DNA from: Gadus chalcogrammus
Taxonomy: Eukaryota; Chordata; Actinopteri; Gadiformes; Gadidae
Length of the DNA stretch: 64,000 bases
NCBI RefSeq assembly: GCF_026213295.1
Contig: NC_079432.1
Coordinates: forward strand, 13,651,223-13,715,222
Direction: 5' to 3'
Part shown: positions 51,546-64,000 of the stretch, one piece after another
Numbering within the stretch: the stretch's first letter is position 1
Layout: each line of letters begins with the position of its first letter
The notes under the pieces: generated by a model
What the model was told of the DNA's origin: nothing
Databases searched by the model: none
The model's input: only the letters and a program-made list of their open reading frames with translations
Translations under genes and position numbers: made by a program

Positions 51546-51997
51546 TGACTGACTTCAGACTGATCTCCGATTGCTCAATCTAGCAGCTGTTATCTGCTAT
51601 CCTGCCATGCTAATACTTGGAGCGAAAATAAGCAGAACAATCCGTTAATGTAAAGGAGCCACGGTTTGAAAATTATACAATGCGAGTAGTAAAAAATAAC
51701 TCTTCGCTTTCGTGCTTAATGCAGCCGAATGAGCGGTCATTGAGGTCAAGGGGCTACACTTTGATAATGTAGGGTGCTGGCAGAAGTTGTTGAATTCTTG
51801 TTATAGATTTAAAGATGAAACAACTTTGGAGTTCTTACCCCCACACACATAAATCTATTATCTCTGAAGATGATGCCCCCTTGAAACCACACAGTCCAAA
51901 AGCAACTGGTGTCTACATGGAAGTCTGGTCTGAATATACTGTTGATCTTCATGGTTTATTCATTCTTCTTGTCTGTAATGTTTGGCTTATTTGCTGT

Positions 51998-52003
51998 AAT
52001 AAA
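51998..52003 (+). terminator. Candidate ptprt poly(A) signal
   Basis: AATAAA sits in the context TGCTGTAATAAAAGAAAATT and is followed by a GT/T-rich stretch (GTGTTTCTTCAATCTGTG), as expected downstream of a cleavage site. This would give a 3' UTR of about 2.97 kb. Confidence 0.55.
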
Positions 52004-52042
52004 AGAAAATTCCTTAACAACCGTGTTTCTTCAATCTGTGAT

Positions 52043-52805
52043 CTCATACCAGCCCCCCCCCTCTCAACTCATACCAGCCCCCCCCCCCCCCCCTTAACTC
52101 ATACCAGGCCCCCCCTCTCAACTCATACCAGCCCCCCCCCTCTCAACTCATACCAGCCCCCCCCCCTCAACTCATACCAGCCCCCCCCCTCTCAACTCAT
52201 ACCAGCCCCCCCCCTCTCAACTCATACCAGCCCCCCCCCTCTCAACTAATAACCAGCCCCCCCCCCCTCAACTCATTCCAGGGCCCCCCCCCCTCTCAAC
52301 TCATACCAGCCCCCCCCCCCCCCTCAACTCATTCCAGGGCCCCCCCCCCTCTCAACTCATACCAGCCCCCCCCCCCCCTCTCAACTCATACCGTATGAGT
52401 TGAGAGGGGGGGGGGGGGCTGGTATGAGTTGAGAGGGGGGGGGCTGGTATGAGTTGAGGGGGGGGCTGGTATGAGTTGAGGGGGGGGCCCTGGTATGAGT
52501 TGAGGGGGGGGCCCTGGTATGAGTTGAGAGGGGGGGGGCTGGTATGAGTTGAAGGGGGAGGGCCCTGGTATGAGTTGAGAGGGGGGGGGGGCTGGTATGA
52601 GTTGAGGGGGGGGGCCTGGTATGAGTTGAAAGGGGGGGGGCTGGTATGAGTTGAGAGGGGGGGGCCCTGGTATGAGTTGAGGGGGGGGGGGGGGGCTGGT
52701 ATGAGTCATACCAGCCCCCCCCCCCCCCCCCAACTCATACCAGGGCCCCTCTCTCCATTCATATCAGCCCCCCCCCCCTCAACTCCTACCAGGGCCCCTC
52801 CTGGG
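52043..52805. repeat. Strand-switching C/G-rich minisatellite
   Basis: The unit is CTCAACTCATACCAG plus 7-15 C. It is in C-rich orientation at 52043-52391, reversed (G-rich) at 52393-52703, then C-rich again to 52805. The two switch points are perfect palindromes: axis C at 52392, and loop AGT at 52704-52706. Around the first axis the arms match for about 50 bp, including a 13-C against 13-G pairing. Confidence 0.95.
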
Positions 52806-54339
52806 ACAATGTCTATGTTTGACGTTGGTTCACAGCATTGGTTTGGTTTTTTATGCAGTAGGTAAAGGGGTAGGTGCGGAAAATCCCATAATCAACCTGA
52901 TGCTTTAATTAGTTTTTTTCTCAAATATGGATCGCCAAAAAACGTACAAATGCCTTTCCAACTCAACTATCCCCTTTGGTGAGTGCACATGTCTCTTAAA
53001 CATCCCTTGCAAAGCAGTGTATAGCTCTGCAAAGATGCAAAGATAAACAGCCCCTAGAATGCAGCTCTCAGTACCTAATTGATTTCCGCATACCCACAAG
53101 CCACAATGTCCGTCATTAAACCGAAGGTAAACTGCAGGGACACTCCTTAACTGTTTCCCAGAAATGAAGTTCTAAGCAACCTGTAATTCTTCATCTTCTG
53201 GTGTTTGAGATCAATGGATCAACTCCCGGACAACTCCCTGTCACATCTAAGACACTGGAACCAACATAGGAGGACGCTCCTGCTGCTGCCCAGCTTAGTA
53301 CAGAAACACAGCGTGCCAACCAGAAAAGGACAAGGCCAAGTACTGAAGCCTGCAAGCTAAGGGTTGTGCAGACAAAATAAGCAGCATGACCACCAAAACA
53401 CGTGTTGTAAGTTCTATGTTCAAAACGTGGAGGATGGCGGTGAAACTGAGGCCGCCACCTAGTGCAGCGATGGAACGATGGAAGTTGAACGCAGCAAAGG
53501 CTTCGTCTGCAAAGTCTTTGTCTGCTTTCTCTTCCCAGGAGGAGCGCACGCAGACAGAGATGAACAGACGCATTCTTGCCACCAAGCCACTATCTTTGGC
53601 CCTATCCCAGCCAAGGCAAAGTGCCTGCCCCAACTCTTGGACTGTTCTTGGACACAGAAACCAGTTACTCTGCCCCCTACCCCTACCCCGGTCACGGTCC
53701 ACACTCAGGACCACAGCTGCACCGTTCACTGCACGCAGGCCCTTAGAGTAAGGGCCCTTAGAGTAAGGACCCTTAGAGCAAGGGCCACAGTTATACCAAG
53801 AGGTCCTAGAGAAACACTGCCACTATCATTCAAAACCGATTATTTTGTCCAGGTAATTCCCCAGTACGTCTTTCTTACAAAGAAAAAGGCATTTAATGCC
53901 ACCTAGTGGATGTTATGCCTCACTGACAAACAGAAAAAGCAGAGGGATCTTAAGCATGTGTAGACTGGAGCACCCCGGGGCCAGCCCGAGGTCTTTCGGG
54001 GCCTTAATAAAAAATGTGGTGTCCCTGAAAAACTTATTTTAGGAGCCATTAGTGTAACGTTACCCGGTTCATCAAAATAACTTGTGAGTATATGGAGATT
54101 AATGCACCTGGGCCAGCGTCTCCATGGCTGAGCAAGGCACCTTAAAGCTGTACAAAGTGTGAGGAGCGAGCAACAAAAAAAACAAAAAAGTCACGCTGAT
54201 CGTGTCGTTTTTCCCTCTTTCCCCAAGCGCTGGCCCTAAACAACCGCATCGGGTGTTTAAGCCAGGGACCGGCCCTGGAAGCACCTATGGCAGCTGTCAT
54301 ACGGTGGCTAAGATAGTTTATACAGGATATTAAATTGAG
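52806..54339. other. Intergenic sequence with repeat fragments
   Basis: Largely unrecognised. It contains CTCF-like motifs at 53452-53465 and 53897-53909 and three 15-18 bp units CCCTTAGAGTAAGGG (53749-53788) that are individually foldback. Open frames here have no recognisable similarity. Confidence 0.6.
53884..53914 (+). repeat. Repeat end with CTCF-like motif, copy 2
   Basis: AAAAAGGCATTTAATGCCAC, then CTAGTGGATG. The minus strand reads CCACTAGGTGGCA. It shares GCATTTA.TGCCACCTAGTGG with copy 1, so the motif probably travelled with a repeat. Confidence 0.6.
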
Positions 54340-54844
54340 GTGGCCCTTTCTGTGAACATAGTGTGTGATGTTGATGAATGGCAGTGTGCCAAGTATATGG
54401 TGGGACAATATTTATGCAAGGCACTGTTATATGGGAAACAGCCTCAGTGGGCATTCAACTGGTTAACATGGGATGAAGTGAGGACTAGTGAGGTGCCCTT
54501 TTACACCCAGGTATCTGTCACCCTGTCAAAGGCAGACTTTCAGACGTTTCTGTTGAGTACAAAGGTTTACTCATTGGTGCCTTGCGGTGGTTCCGGGCCC
54601 TGGGGCCACCAGGACCGTCTCCATCACTGGAACGGCAGGTCGTCACCCCCCAGGGAGACCTCTCCTGACCGCCCTGCGAGGCGTGTCCTCCGTCAACCTT
54701 CAGCGTGCCAGATGGTTCCTGTTAGATGTACGCCTCCGGTTGAATAAGACCTCGCTGTACGTTTCTGTAGAGTCCCTGCACAAACAAGGACGCCCATGTA
54801 TGGCCTTTACTTCCCCCTTCTACATAAAGTGTAACCATCTCTGA
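54340..54844 (+). pseudogene. Coding-like segment, possibly frameshifted
   Basis: An open frame runs 54340-54747 (MALSVNIVCDVDEWQCAKYM at the start), and a second frame, 54587-54844, continues with long non-repetitive protein-like sequence (RARWFLLDVRLRLNKTSLYV). The amino-acid mix is not low-complexity. Apparent coding character shifts frame near 54590, which would fit a decayed gene or exon. I do not recognise the family, and chance open frames remain possible. Confidence 0.2.
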
Positions 54845-55438
54845 GAGAGAGAAGCAGTCCTCTTCTCTTGCGCAGACGAGCGCTCTCCTCCTGAGGTAAT
54901 CAGAAATGCTCTTTTACTTAAGAACCAAGGTGTCTGATGTACCAAGCTTTCTAAACATACATTTAGAAAGGTATCTGGTCTAAAGGGACCTATGGACACG
55001 TCTGCTTTTCAGGGATCCATGTGATGTATTTAGATGAGCCCGATGCATTGAATGACGTGTTCCCACAGACACAGAGTGGGAATCAGAACAGAACAGATTC
55101 CTCATCCTTCAATGATGTCAATGCGTTGCATGTCATTTTATGTTCCTAATGTAATCACTGACGTGGTTTCATGCTTTCATGCATGCTTTTTTCAAGGAAA
55201 TAATCAAAGAATTGGTGATCCCCCTGAAGGATTATGTTTTTCCAACCTGTCCTCGCTAAAAATATGAACTGATGAACCCTAAATGGAGGTCACGTTTGTT
55301 GAATACATTTTTAACTATAAAAGTGAGAAAGAGGGAAAGATACATACCTTAAAGCTGTCTGAGGATGGACAAGGACTATCACAGGCTAACCAAGTAACAT
55401 GGCTATCCTAGGGCTGGCTCAGGAACATACGTTCTACA
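54845..55438. other. Intergenic sequence
   Basis: No gene or repeat recognised. Confidence 0.6.
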
Positions 55439-55530
55439 AACTTACCGGGGGATCCATGACAATGTTTCCAGAATTTCCTGTCTGGGATCAATAAAGTTTT
55501 ATCTTATCGTATCATATCACATAGAAGATT
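55439..55530 (+). mobile_element. LINE 3' end fragment (L2/Maui-like)
   Basis: CCTGTCTGGGATCAATAAAG, then TTTTATCTTATCGTATCATA. GGGATCAATAAAGT with a short TATC-like tail is the typical 3' terminus of L2-clade LINEs in fish. Only the tail is present. Confidence 0.5.
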
Positions 55531-56832
55531 ACGCAAGCGAACTACTGCTGAACAGTTTACTATCTAGAATGTTCCAATGTTAAGGATTATTTAAACAGCA
55601 ATACCATTAGATGGAATGGAAGGCGTTTAGCTCTACATAGAACTGACACTACTTTTTTTTTTTTGTATTTTACCTTCAAATTGCATTCTGTTCTATACAG
55701 AGCTAGCAGGAGTCATGGTTCGGGGTAGAGCCATGCATAAGTTCTCTGTAAAGTAAAATAAGAATTTAGAAAAACAAGGAATTGGAGTAACTCCAAGTCA
55801 TGACGTTTAGCATGTGAATATTATTTTTTCTTTGGTTGTTATCGTTTTTATTTAACAATGCAGGGAACTTGAATGTTGCGAACACAGGCCTTCAGTATCA
55901 TTTCTGTACAGAATGTAATTGCTCGTCCTCCTAGTGGTCTTGCTCAGGCAATACATTTTAAAGATTAAAAAAGGGAAACAGTTTTCATGTCAGCTTTCTC
56001 GTTTTTCTTCCAAAAAGTTTAATTTGCATAATTATTTACAACAGATGATTGATAGCAGTACTCCAAAGAGACAAAAATCAAACCACAATTGATAAAGCGG
56101 GAAAATAACAATATAAATAGTTCAAAACTTTTTAAAATCTTGCATTTAGAAAAAAGAAAGTTTACAATTGTAGTATTTTTTTTCAATAAACAAATGTATA
56201 AATCAAATATCAAGCTTAATATGTGAATGAATCATATTAACAAAAACTGAAAGGATGCTGCAATACTATACAGCAACGAAACACCAAATAATACATTCAT
56301 TATCACTATCCTGCATGCTATCCGAAAACCTGAAAAATTATAAAATAATTCTTACAAAGAAAATAACAATAAAATCATGGCGAGGAGTGGAAAATAGTTC
56401 CATTTAAAGTAGGCATATATTGTATATTTATATATGTATATTTCTGTACAAATATTGAATATTTGGCATTATATTCATCCTCATTATTGATATATCTAAC
56501 AATTCAAAGTAGTTTTAAGCTAAACAATTACCTTGATGCTATCAGCCTTTAATTAATAGTTTTTTTCTTGTCACTTTTGCCCATTCTAACCACAACACAG
56601 ACATTTCTTCACCAAAGGCGCCTGCGACCGCTGTCTCCCCTTATAAAACATCCAGCTATACAATTACAGGAGCATCTCTGTGGGCTCACTGGCTTAGACC
56701 AATGTGGGAGGGGCTTGTACAGGAAGCCGTGATTGGCTGGACATCGACGGTGTAAACCAATGGCACAAATACGGCCTACATTCTGGTCAGTGTTTTCATA
56801 TTGCAAATTACTCGTAGGTCTTGGAAGTATTC
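55531..56832. other. Intergenic, strongly AT-rich
   Basis: AT-rich sequence without recognised genes. TTTATT at 55848-55853 could be a minus-strand AATAAA. Confidence 0.5.
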
Positions 56833-56899
56833 TCAAACCTCTGCGGGTGAATAGCCTGTGTTGTTTTGCTCTATAAAGACAGTGATCAGCAAGTTGGGC
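56833..56899 (-). CDS. Candidate small terminal exon, unknown gene
   Basis: On the minus strand, TTTATTTATTTTTTAG is followed by a frame reading PNLLITVFIEQNNTGYSPAE, V and a TGA stop. The segment is not low-complexity and looks like a C-terminal exon with a plausible acceptor, but it is only 21 codons and I do not recognise it. No matching upstream exon was found. Confidence 0.15.
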
Positions 56900-59981
<3,082 letters not shown>

Positions 59982-60208
59982 TTGAAAACCCCTCCATGTT
60001 TCTTCATGGAGGCGCGGCGGGGCTACCGGCCCCCCTGACCCGTCTGCCCAATCAACGCTTCATCAGCAGGTGAGAGGGTCACCCTGTCAGCCCGTAAGAA
60101 GCCATGCATGCACTAGCAATGTTGATCCCAGAGAGGGAGTTGTCTAATGCCAACCAATCTAAGCACAGTGTTGGGGCGTGGCTCTCCTTAAAATACTGTA
60201 CACTACAT

Positions 60209-60869
60209 GGCCCCACATCGGCCCCTCACATCGGCCCCTTCACATCGGCCCCTCACATCGGCCCCTCACATCGGCCCCTTCACATTGGCCCCTCACATCG
60301 GCCCCTCACATCGGCCCCTCACATCGGCCCCTTCACATCGGCCCCTCACATCGGCCCCTTCACATCGGCCCCTCACATCGGCCCCTCACATCGGCCCCTT
60401 CACATCGGCCCCTCACATCGGCCCCTCACGTCGGCGCCTCACATCGGCCCCTTCACATCGGCCCCTTCACATCGGCTCCTCACATCGGCCCCTTCACATC
60501 GGCTCCTCACATCGGCCCCTCACATCGGCCCCTTCACATCGGCTCCTCACATCGGCCCCTCACATCGGCCCCTCACATCGGCCCCTTCACATCGGCCCCT
60601 CACATCGGCCCCTCACATCGGCCCCTCACATCGGCCCCTTCACATCGGCCCCTCACATCGGCCCTTCACATTGGCCCTTCACATCGGCCCCTCACATCGG
60701 CCCCTCACATCGGCCCCTCACATCGGCCCCTTCACATCGGCCCCTCACATCGGCCCTTCACATTGGCCCCTCACATCGGCCCCTCACATCGGCCCCTTCA
60801 CATCGGCCCCTCACATCGGCTCCTCACATCAGCCCCTCACATCGGCCCCTCACATCGGCCCCTCACATT
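60209..60869 (+). repeat. 13/14-bp minisatellite, ~50 copies
   Basis: Two unit lengths are interspersed: CCCCTCACATCGG (13) and CCCCTTCACATCGG (14). Point variants are CTCCT, CATTGG, CACGTCGG and CCCTT. All three forward frames stay open across it because the unit has no stop, so protein-like frames here (HIGPSHRPLTSAP) are artefacts. Confidence 0.95.
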
Positions 60870-61499
60870 GATCAGTGGATGATAACTAGTTGTATGACGC
60901 ACAGAGGAGGGTGGATGTGGTTCTGGTAGTGTGCAGTATGGTAGGTACAGTACAGTATATTCAGCTCATCTGCAGGCTGCCCTGTGGCTCAAGTTGGGCA
61001 TTGCACTTTGTTTGTTTTGAATGTTGTTGGTGACACGCCACAGCCTCTTGGGTCACCTGCGAGAGAACTAAACATCTACTAAGTTCTCAGAGGGAGGCCG
61101 GTCCTAAACAAGAGTGTCTCTATGTGTGTACTGAGGCCAATGGCATTGCAAAGATGATCATTCTTCTTTTTTTTTTCCAGAGTCTCCATCTACTCAAAAT
61201 GCATTGGAGAGACAATGGGCACCATATATTAATGAATCTCTTATTTAAAAAGTGGTGTTCGTGTGTGTGTGTGTGTGTGTGTGTGCACGTGTGTGTGTAC
61301 GGTCTCCACGTGCACATACATAGGACTGGGTAAAGGACAAGGGTTGTAGAGTAAAAAGCAGCACCATTTACTATAGTAACTGAATATTGTTAAAGTGTCT
61401 TTTGCACCTGTGATCAGTTTACACGGCGAGTACTTCAACACACTATAAAGAAAATACTTCTTTATCCGTCTCTTTTTAAAATGTTGTAATAAGATAGGA
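60870..61499. other. Intergenic sequence
   Basis: No gene recognised. A short (GT)n lies at 61260-61300. Confidence 0.6.
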
Positions 61500-61505
61500 T
61501 TTATT
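61500..61505 (-). terminator. Candidate dlgap poly(A) signal
   Basis: On the minus strand this reads AATAAA in GATTAAAATAAATCC, about 1.5 kb after the dlgap stop codon. It is the first canonical hexamer on that strand after the stop. Confidence 0.4.
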
Positions 61506-63035
61506 TTAATCAGGACCAATTTTCTGTCAAATTAACCCACTCACTCACTATAAATATCAAACATATACCATATAATGCAATGTAGGTCATATATAATATA
61601 TAAGTAGAATTAAATATATTAGAATTGCAATTTTAATAAGAGGGTCCTCGGAGCCTTCATTGTGAAATAAAGGAAAGAACGAAGGGGTGCGATTGATATA
61701 GGTTAATGTCGTACTCTGTAGGCAATTTTCCATATCTGTCCTTGCAATTCAACTGCAACAATACCACAAGATGAGCTTCATAAACCACATTTCCCTTGGA
61801 AATACAAACAGGAATTATTTTAAGGTGCAAAATGCATTTTGTTACGATACAGTCAGACTCTTCCCAAGCTTCACAAAGAAAAAAATATTTGAATGTATTC
61901 ATTTTTTAACTGCAAATTGGAAATATATCTGGCAGCAAATTACATACATATCTTTACACATATATATATATGTAAATATATATATATACATTTATATATA
62001 TATATATTTATGGATATTTTCCAAAATGTAAATAGTTTAGTAAATATCCCACGTCTTTATATACCACAAATAAAATGACTCTTTATCAACATCTCGTTCT
62101 CAGCAACGTTGGTCGTCCGCCGTGGCATGCCTGGTAACATTCAAATGAACTTCGGAACACAACCAAAAAACTCTGCCATACAGCCCTATTAGATGTGAGG
62201 ACACCCTTCGTTTATGTTTTTACTTTGGTATCGTCCAACGCAGGAGCCAATGGATGGCGGTGTATGCCCTTTAGGTTTTAGCGGAAACGGAAGGAAAGTC
62301 ATGGCAGGAAATGGAGACACGTCCCTTTGACTTTAAAGGAACAGCAACGAGCCTCAGTGCCAGACCCTCCCGTCACCCTGTCTAAGGATGCACCCCCTAT
62401 TTCAATATATATATATATGTAGACAGAGAGCGAGGGAGGGTCGGGCGTGGCTGATGGCTGTGGCTGCTGTCCCTTGAAGGCCCCTGGCTCGTTTTGTTCT
62501 ACACAGGGTGCTTCCAGCCCCGGACCACTGTTGCTGGTGAGAGAAAAGTTGCACTTTGTGATTTCCCTTCTGCACGCGCCGGGGAAAGTACACACATCCA
62601 CCTTAACTCAGAGGCTGCACCGTGAAAGTGATCCTACGTACAAAATCGATAGGAACAAATAGATCGATAGATACCCATGGACCTGGACCTGGAGGTTCTT
62701 CGGGGGACGACCCCTGACCCTATCCCCCACAACCCCCCCCCCAAAAAAAAAGAACCCCTATCCCTTCATCAATGAGTTCGCCGAAATTTTGACATCCGTT
62801 AAAAAGTTGGTTCTCAGGGTACAGCTAAGAGCTAATTCTCTCTGGGCAAAACAGTTAAATCAATCAATAAATCAATAAATGAATGAATCAATCGATAAAT
62901 CACCTGCTGCTGTATCTCCTTGCTCTCAACACGGTCCCCAAAAAAACAAAAAGTGGCCAACGGGATGGACAGGATGGAGGGGTCGTGGAGGGAGGGTCGC
63001 GGGGACGAGGGAGGCGGCTCCTGGGCACACAGCCC
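61506..63035 (-). other. dlgap4: dlgap 3' UTR (predicted)
   Basis: Non-coding sequence downstream of the dlgap stop, with (TA)-rich stretches at 61955-62010 and 62405-62418. The extent depends on the poly(A) site chosen. Confidence 0.4.
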
Positions 63036-63254
63036 TCAGAGGCGGGTCTGGGCCTCGGGGATGTAGATCTCGATGCTGTCCGCCCGCTCCGTGGCCGAGT
63101 TCTGCCTGAAGGAGGCGGCCCGCTTGGCGGCCAGCAGCCGCCGCCGGGCCTCCTGCCGCTGGCGGTCCTGGAGGTCCAGGGAGCGCTCCCGCGTCACGCC
63201 GCCGCGTCCCTTCGCCGGCCTCTTCGGCAACGACGGCGGCGGCCACTTGCGCTC
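63036..63254 (-). CDS. dlgap4: DLGAP/SAPAP family last coding exon
   Basis: On the minus strand, the acceptor CGTCAG precedes GAG at 63254 and the TGA stop is 63038-63036. It encodes ERKWPPPSLPKRPAKGRGGV, then TRERSLDLQDRQRQEARRRL and LAAKRAASFRQNSATERADS, IEIYIPEAQTRL. The final EAQTRL is the known Shank/ProSAP PDZ ligand of GKAP/SAPAP proteins, and AAKRAASFRQNSATE..DSIEIYIPEAQTRL is family-diagnostic. The protein is a postsynaptic-density scaffold linking PSD-95 to Shank. DLGAP4 is preferred because human DLGAP4 and PTPRT share chromosome arm 20q; other paralogues share this C-terminus, so the paralogue is tentative. Confidence 0.88.
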   Translation of the reverse strand, partial: ERKWPPPSLPKRPAKGRGGVTRERSLDLQDRQRQEARRRLLAAKRAASFRQNSATERADSIEIYIPEAQTRL

Positions 63255-63473
63255 CTGACGGGGGGGTTAAGAGAGAGGACACGGGGGGGTTTAGACAGAC
63301 CGACCGACCTGCTGTAGACTGGGATCTGAAGCCTGAAGCACAGGGCCGTGTCGGGCGGGAAGGACATCTTTTTAGGCGTACAAGTATGAAGTGGATTAGC
63401 GCTTTGTGAGCGTCGGCTTTAGGATGGATCTTCGGCTTATCCTCTCACCTTTTATTATTGGGATCCATCGATT

Positions 63474-63539
63474 CTGGTGTGTTAGATCACTCTCAGTGAT
63501 CTAAAACACCAGATCACTCTCAGTGATCTAACACACCAG
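63474..63539. repeat. Nested inverted repeat, 29-bp arms
   Basis: Arms 63474-63502 and 63511-63539 start with CTGGTGTGTTAGATCACT and end with GATCTAACACACCAG. They are inversely complementary except for the central CTC triplet. Each arm itself contains GATCACTCTCAGTGATC, a smaller palindrome. The spacer is AAAACACC. Confidence 0.9.
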
Positions 63540-63737
63540 GGAAATGCTTTCCTGTTTCCCTGTTGGAAATGTATTTGAGCAATACTTTATTTCTTTACTT
63601 TTCTTCCTTACCTCTTGGGGTCTCCCTGATGCGTAATTGTGGTTCTCTGTCTTCATTTGTGTGCTTTCATTTTGTCACTATCTCTACATTGTGAGATTTT
63701 GTCATGCCGCCGCTTAAAAGTCCAGCCGCAGCAGTTT

Positions 63738-63779
63738 GGGTTCAGGGTCAGGGTTAGGGTCAGGGTTAGGGTCAGGGTG
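63738..63779 (+). repeat. Interstitial telomere-like repeat
   Basis: Alternating GGGTCA and GGGTTA hexamers (about six units). A second short run on the opposite strand sense, ACCCTAACCCTAACCC, lies at 46521-46538. Confidence 0.8.
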
Positions 63780-64000
63780 ATCTGGGATCCAGCAGTCCTA
63801 CAATGTTAGAGCGTCACTCCTGGGGTGAAACATCACGGGACCTTAGCCGGAAAGATATTCTACCACATGAAACTCAATTGTGTGAATGCATTAATCCTTC
63901 AGAAGGGTACCAGCTACTGCTGGTCGAGTTTGTGTATGCCAATTTGTGAAACCCAGATCCGAGATGGTCTCCCCTCAGACTACAGATATCAATCTAGAGA

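Larger units (their letters stand above)
49054..52022 (+). other. ptprt: ptprt 3' UTR (predicted)
   Basis: No credible coding frame follows the stop. The sequence has the AT-rich character of a long vertebrate 3' UTR and holds a G18 run (49534-49551). A weak ATTAAA (50809-50814), an AATAAA inside a repeat (51514-51519) and the best candidate AATAAA (51998-52003) could each end a transcript. The 3' boundary is inferred. Confidence 0.6.
63255..64000 (-). other. dlgap4: dlgap intron, partial
   Basis: Intron upstream of the last dlgap exon. It contains a nested palindrome (63474-63539) and a degenerate telomere-like repeat (63738-63779). No further exon seen. Confidence 0.7.

Noticed and set aside
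51815..52733. Pro-rich frames (PPPPLSTHTS) on both strands
   Set aside because: They come from the C/G minisatellite; symmetry on both strands reflects the inverted array.
60104..60929. Long His/Pro-rich open frames of 234-255 residues
   Set aside because: They arise from the stop-free 13/14-bp minisatellite; all three forward frames are open and show the same periodicity.
62883..63317. Plus-strand frames across 62.9-63.3 kb
   Set aside because: They are antisense shadows of the GC-rich dlgap exon, whose minus-strand product ends in EAQTRL.

Overview
The window is vertebrate nuclear DNA, almost certainly from a teleost fish. It has widely spaced exons with GT-AG introns and teleost-type hAT-like repeat ends (motifs such as TAGGGGTGGGAAT). 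Its density of (CA)n, (GT)n and (CT)n microsatellites is extraordinary. That density recalls codfishes (Gadus and relatives), but the species is inferred and was not tested.

About 49 kb is the 3' two thirds of one plus-strand gene, ptprt (receptor-type protein tyrosine phosphatase T, RPTP-rho, type IIB). I could place 31 exons with confidence or near confidence. They run from the end of the MAM domain (736-817) through Ig (2578-3611), four FN3 repeats (10100-24665), the transmembrane helix (27801-27936), the juxtamembrane segment, active phosphatase domain D1 (37478-41843) and pseudophosphatase-like D2 (43470-49053), to a TAG stop at 49051-49053. Splice phases agree across the whole chain. 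Four further very short in-phase exons (30, 36, 12 and 18 nt) look alternatively spliced and sit in the juxtamembrane segment and D1. The 5' exons (signal peptide, most of MAM) lie outside the window. A 3' UTR of about 3 kb follows, with a plausible poly(A) signal at 51998-52003.

From 52043 to 52805 there is a C/G-rich minisatellite that switches strand twice, giving very long palindromes. From 52.8 to 63.0 kb the sequence is mostly non-coding. It holds repeat remnants, a 13/14-bp minisatellite (60209-60869), long (AG)n and (AC)n tracts and two weak coding-like signals.

At 63036-63254, on the minus strand, is the last coding exon of a DLGAP/SAPAP-family postsynaptic scaffold gene (probably dlgap4), ending in the Shank-PDZ ligand EAQTRL. 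The two genes are therefore convergent. Both families are prominent at synapses, but nothing in the window shows that they are functionally linked.

No prokaryotic, viral, CRISPR or operon-type system is present. The most interesting signals are the microexon set, an exon whose splice acceptor lies at the end of a 45-bp tandem array, a (GT)60 tract abutting another acceptor, and several large palindromes and inverted duplications.
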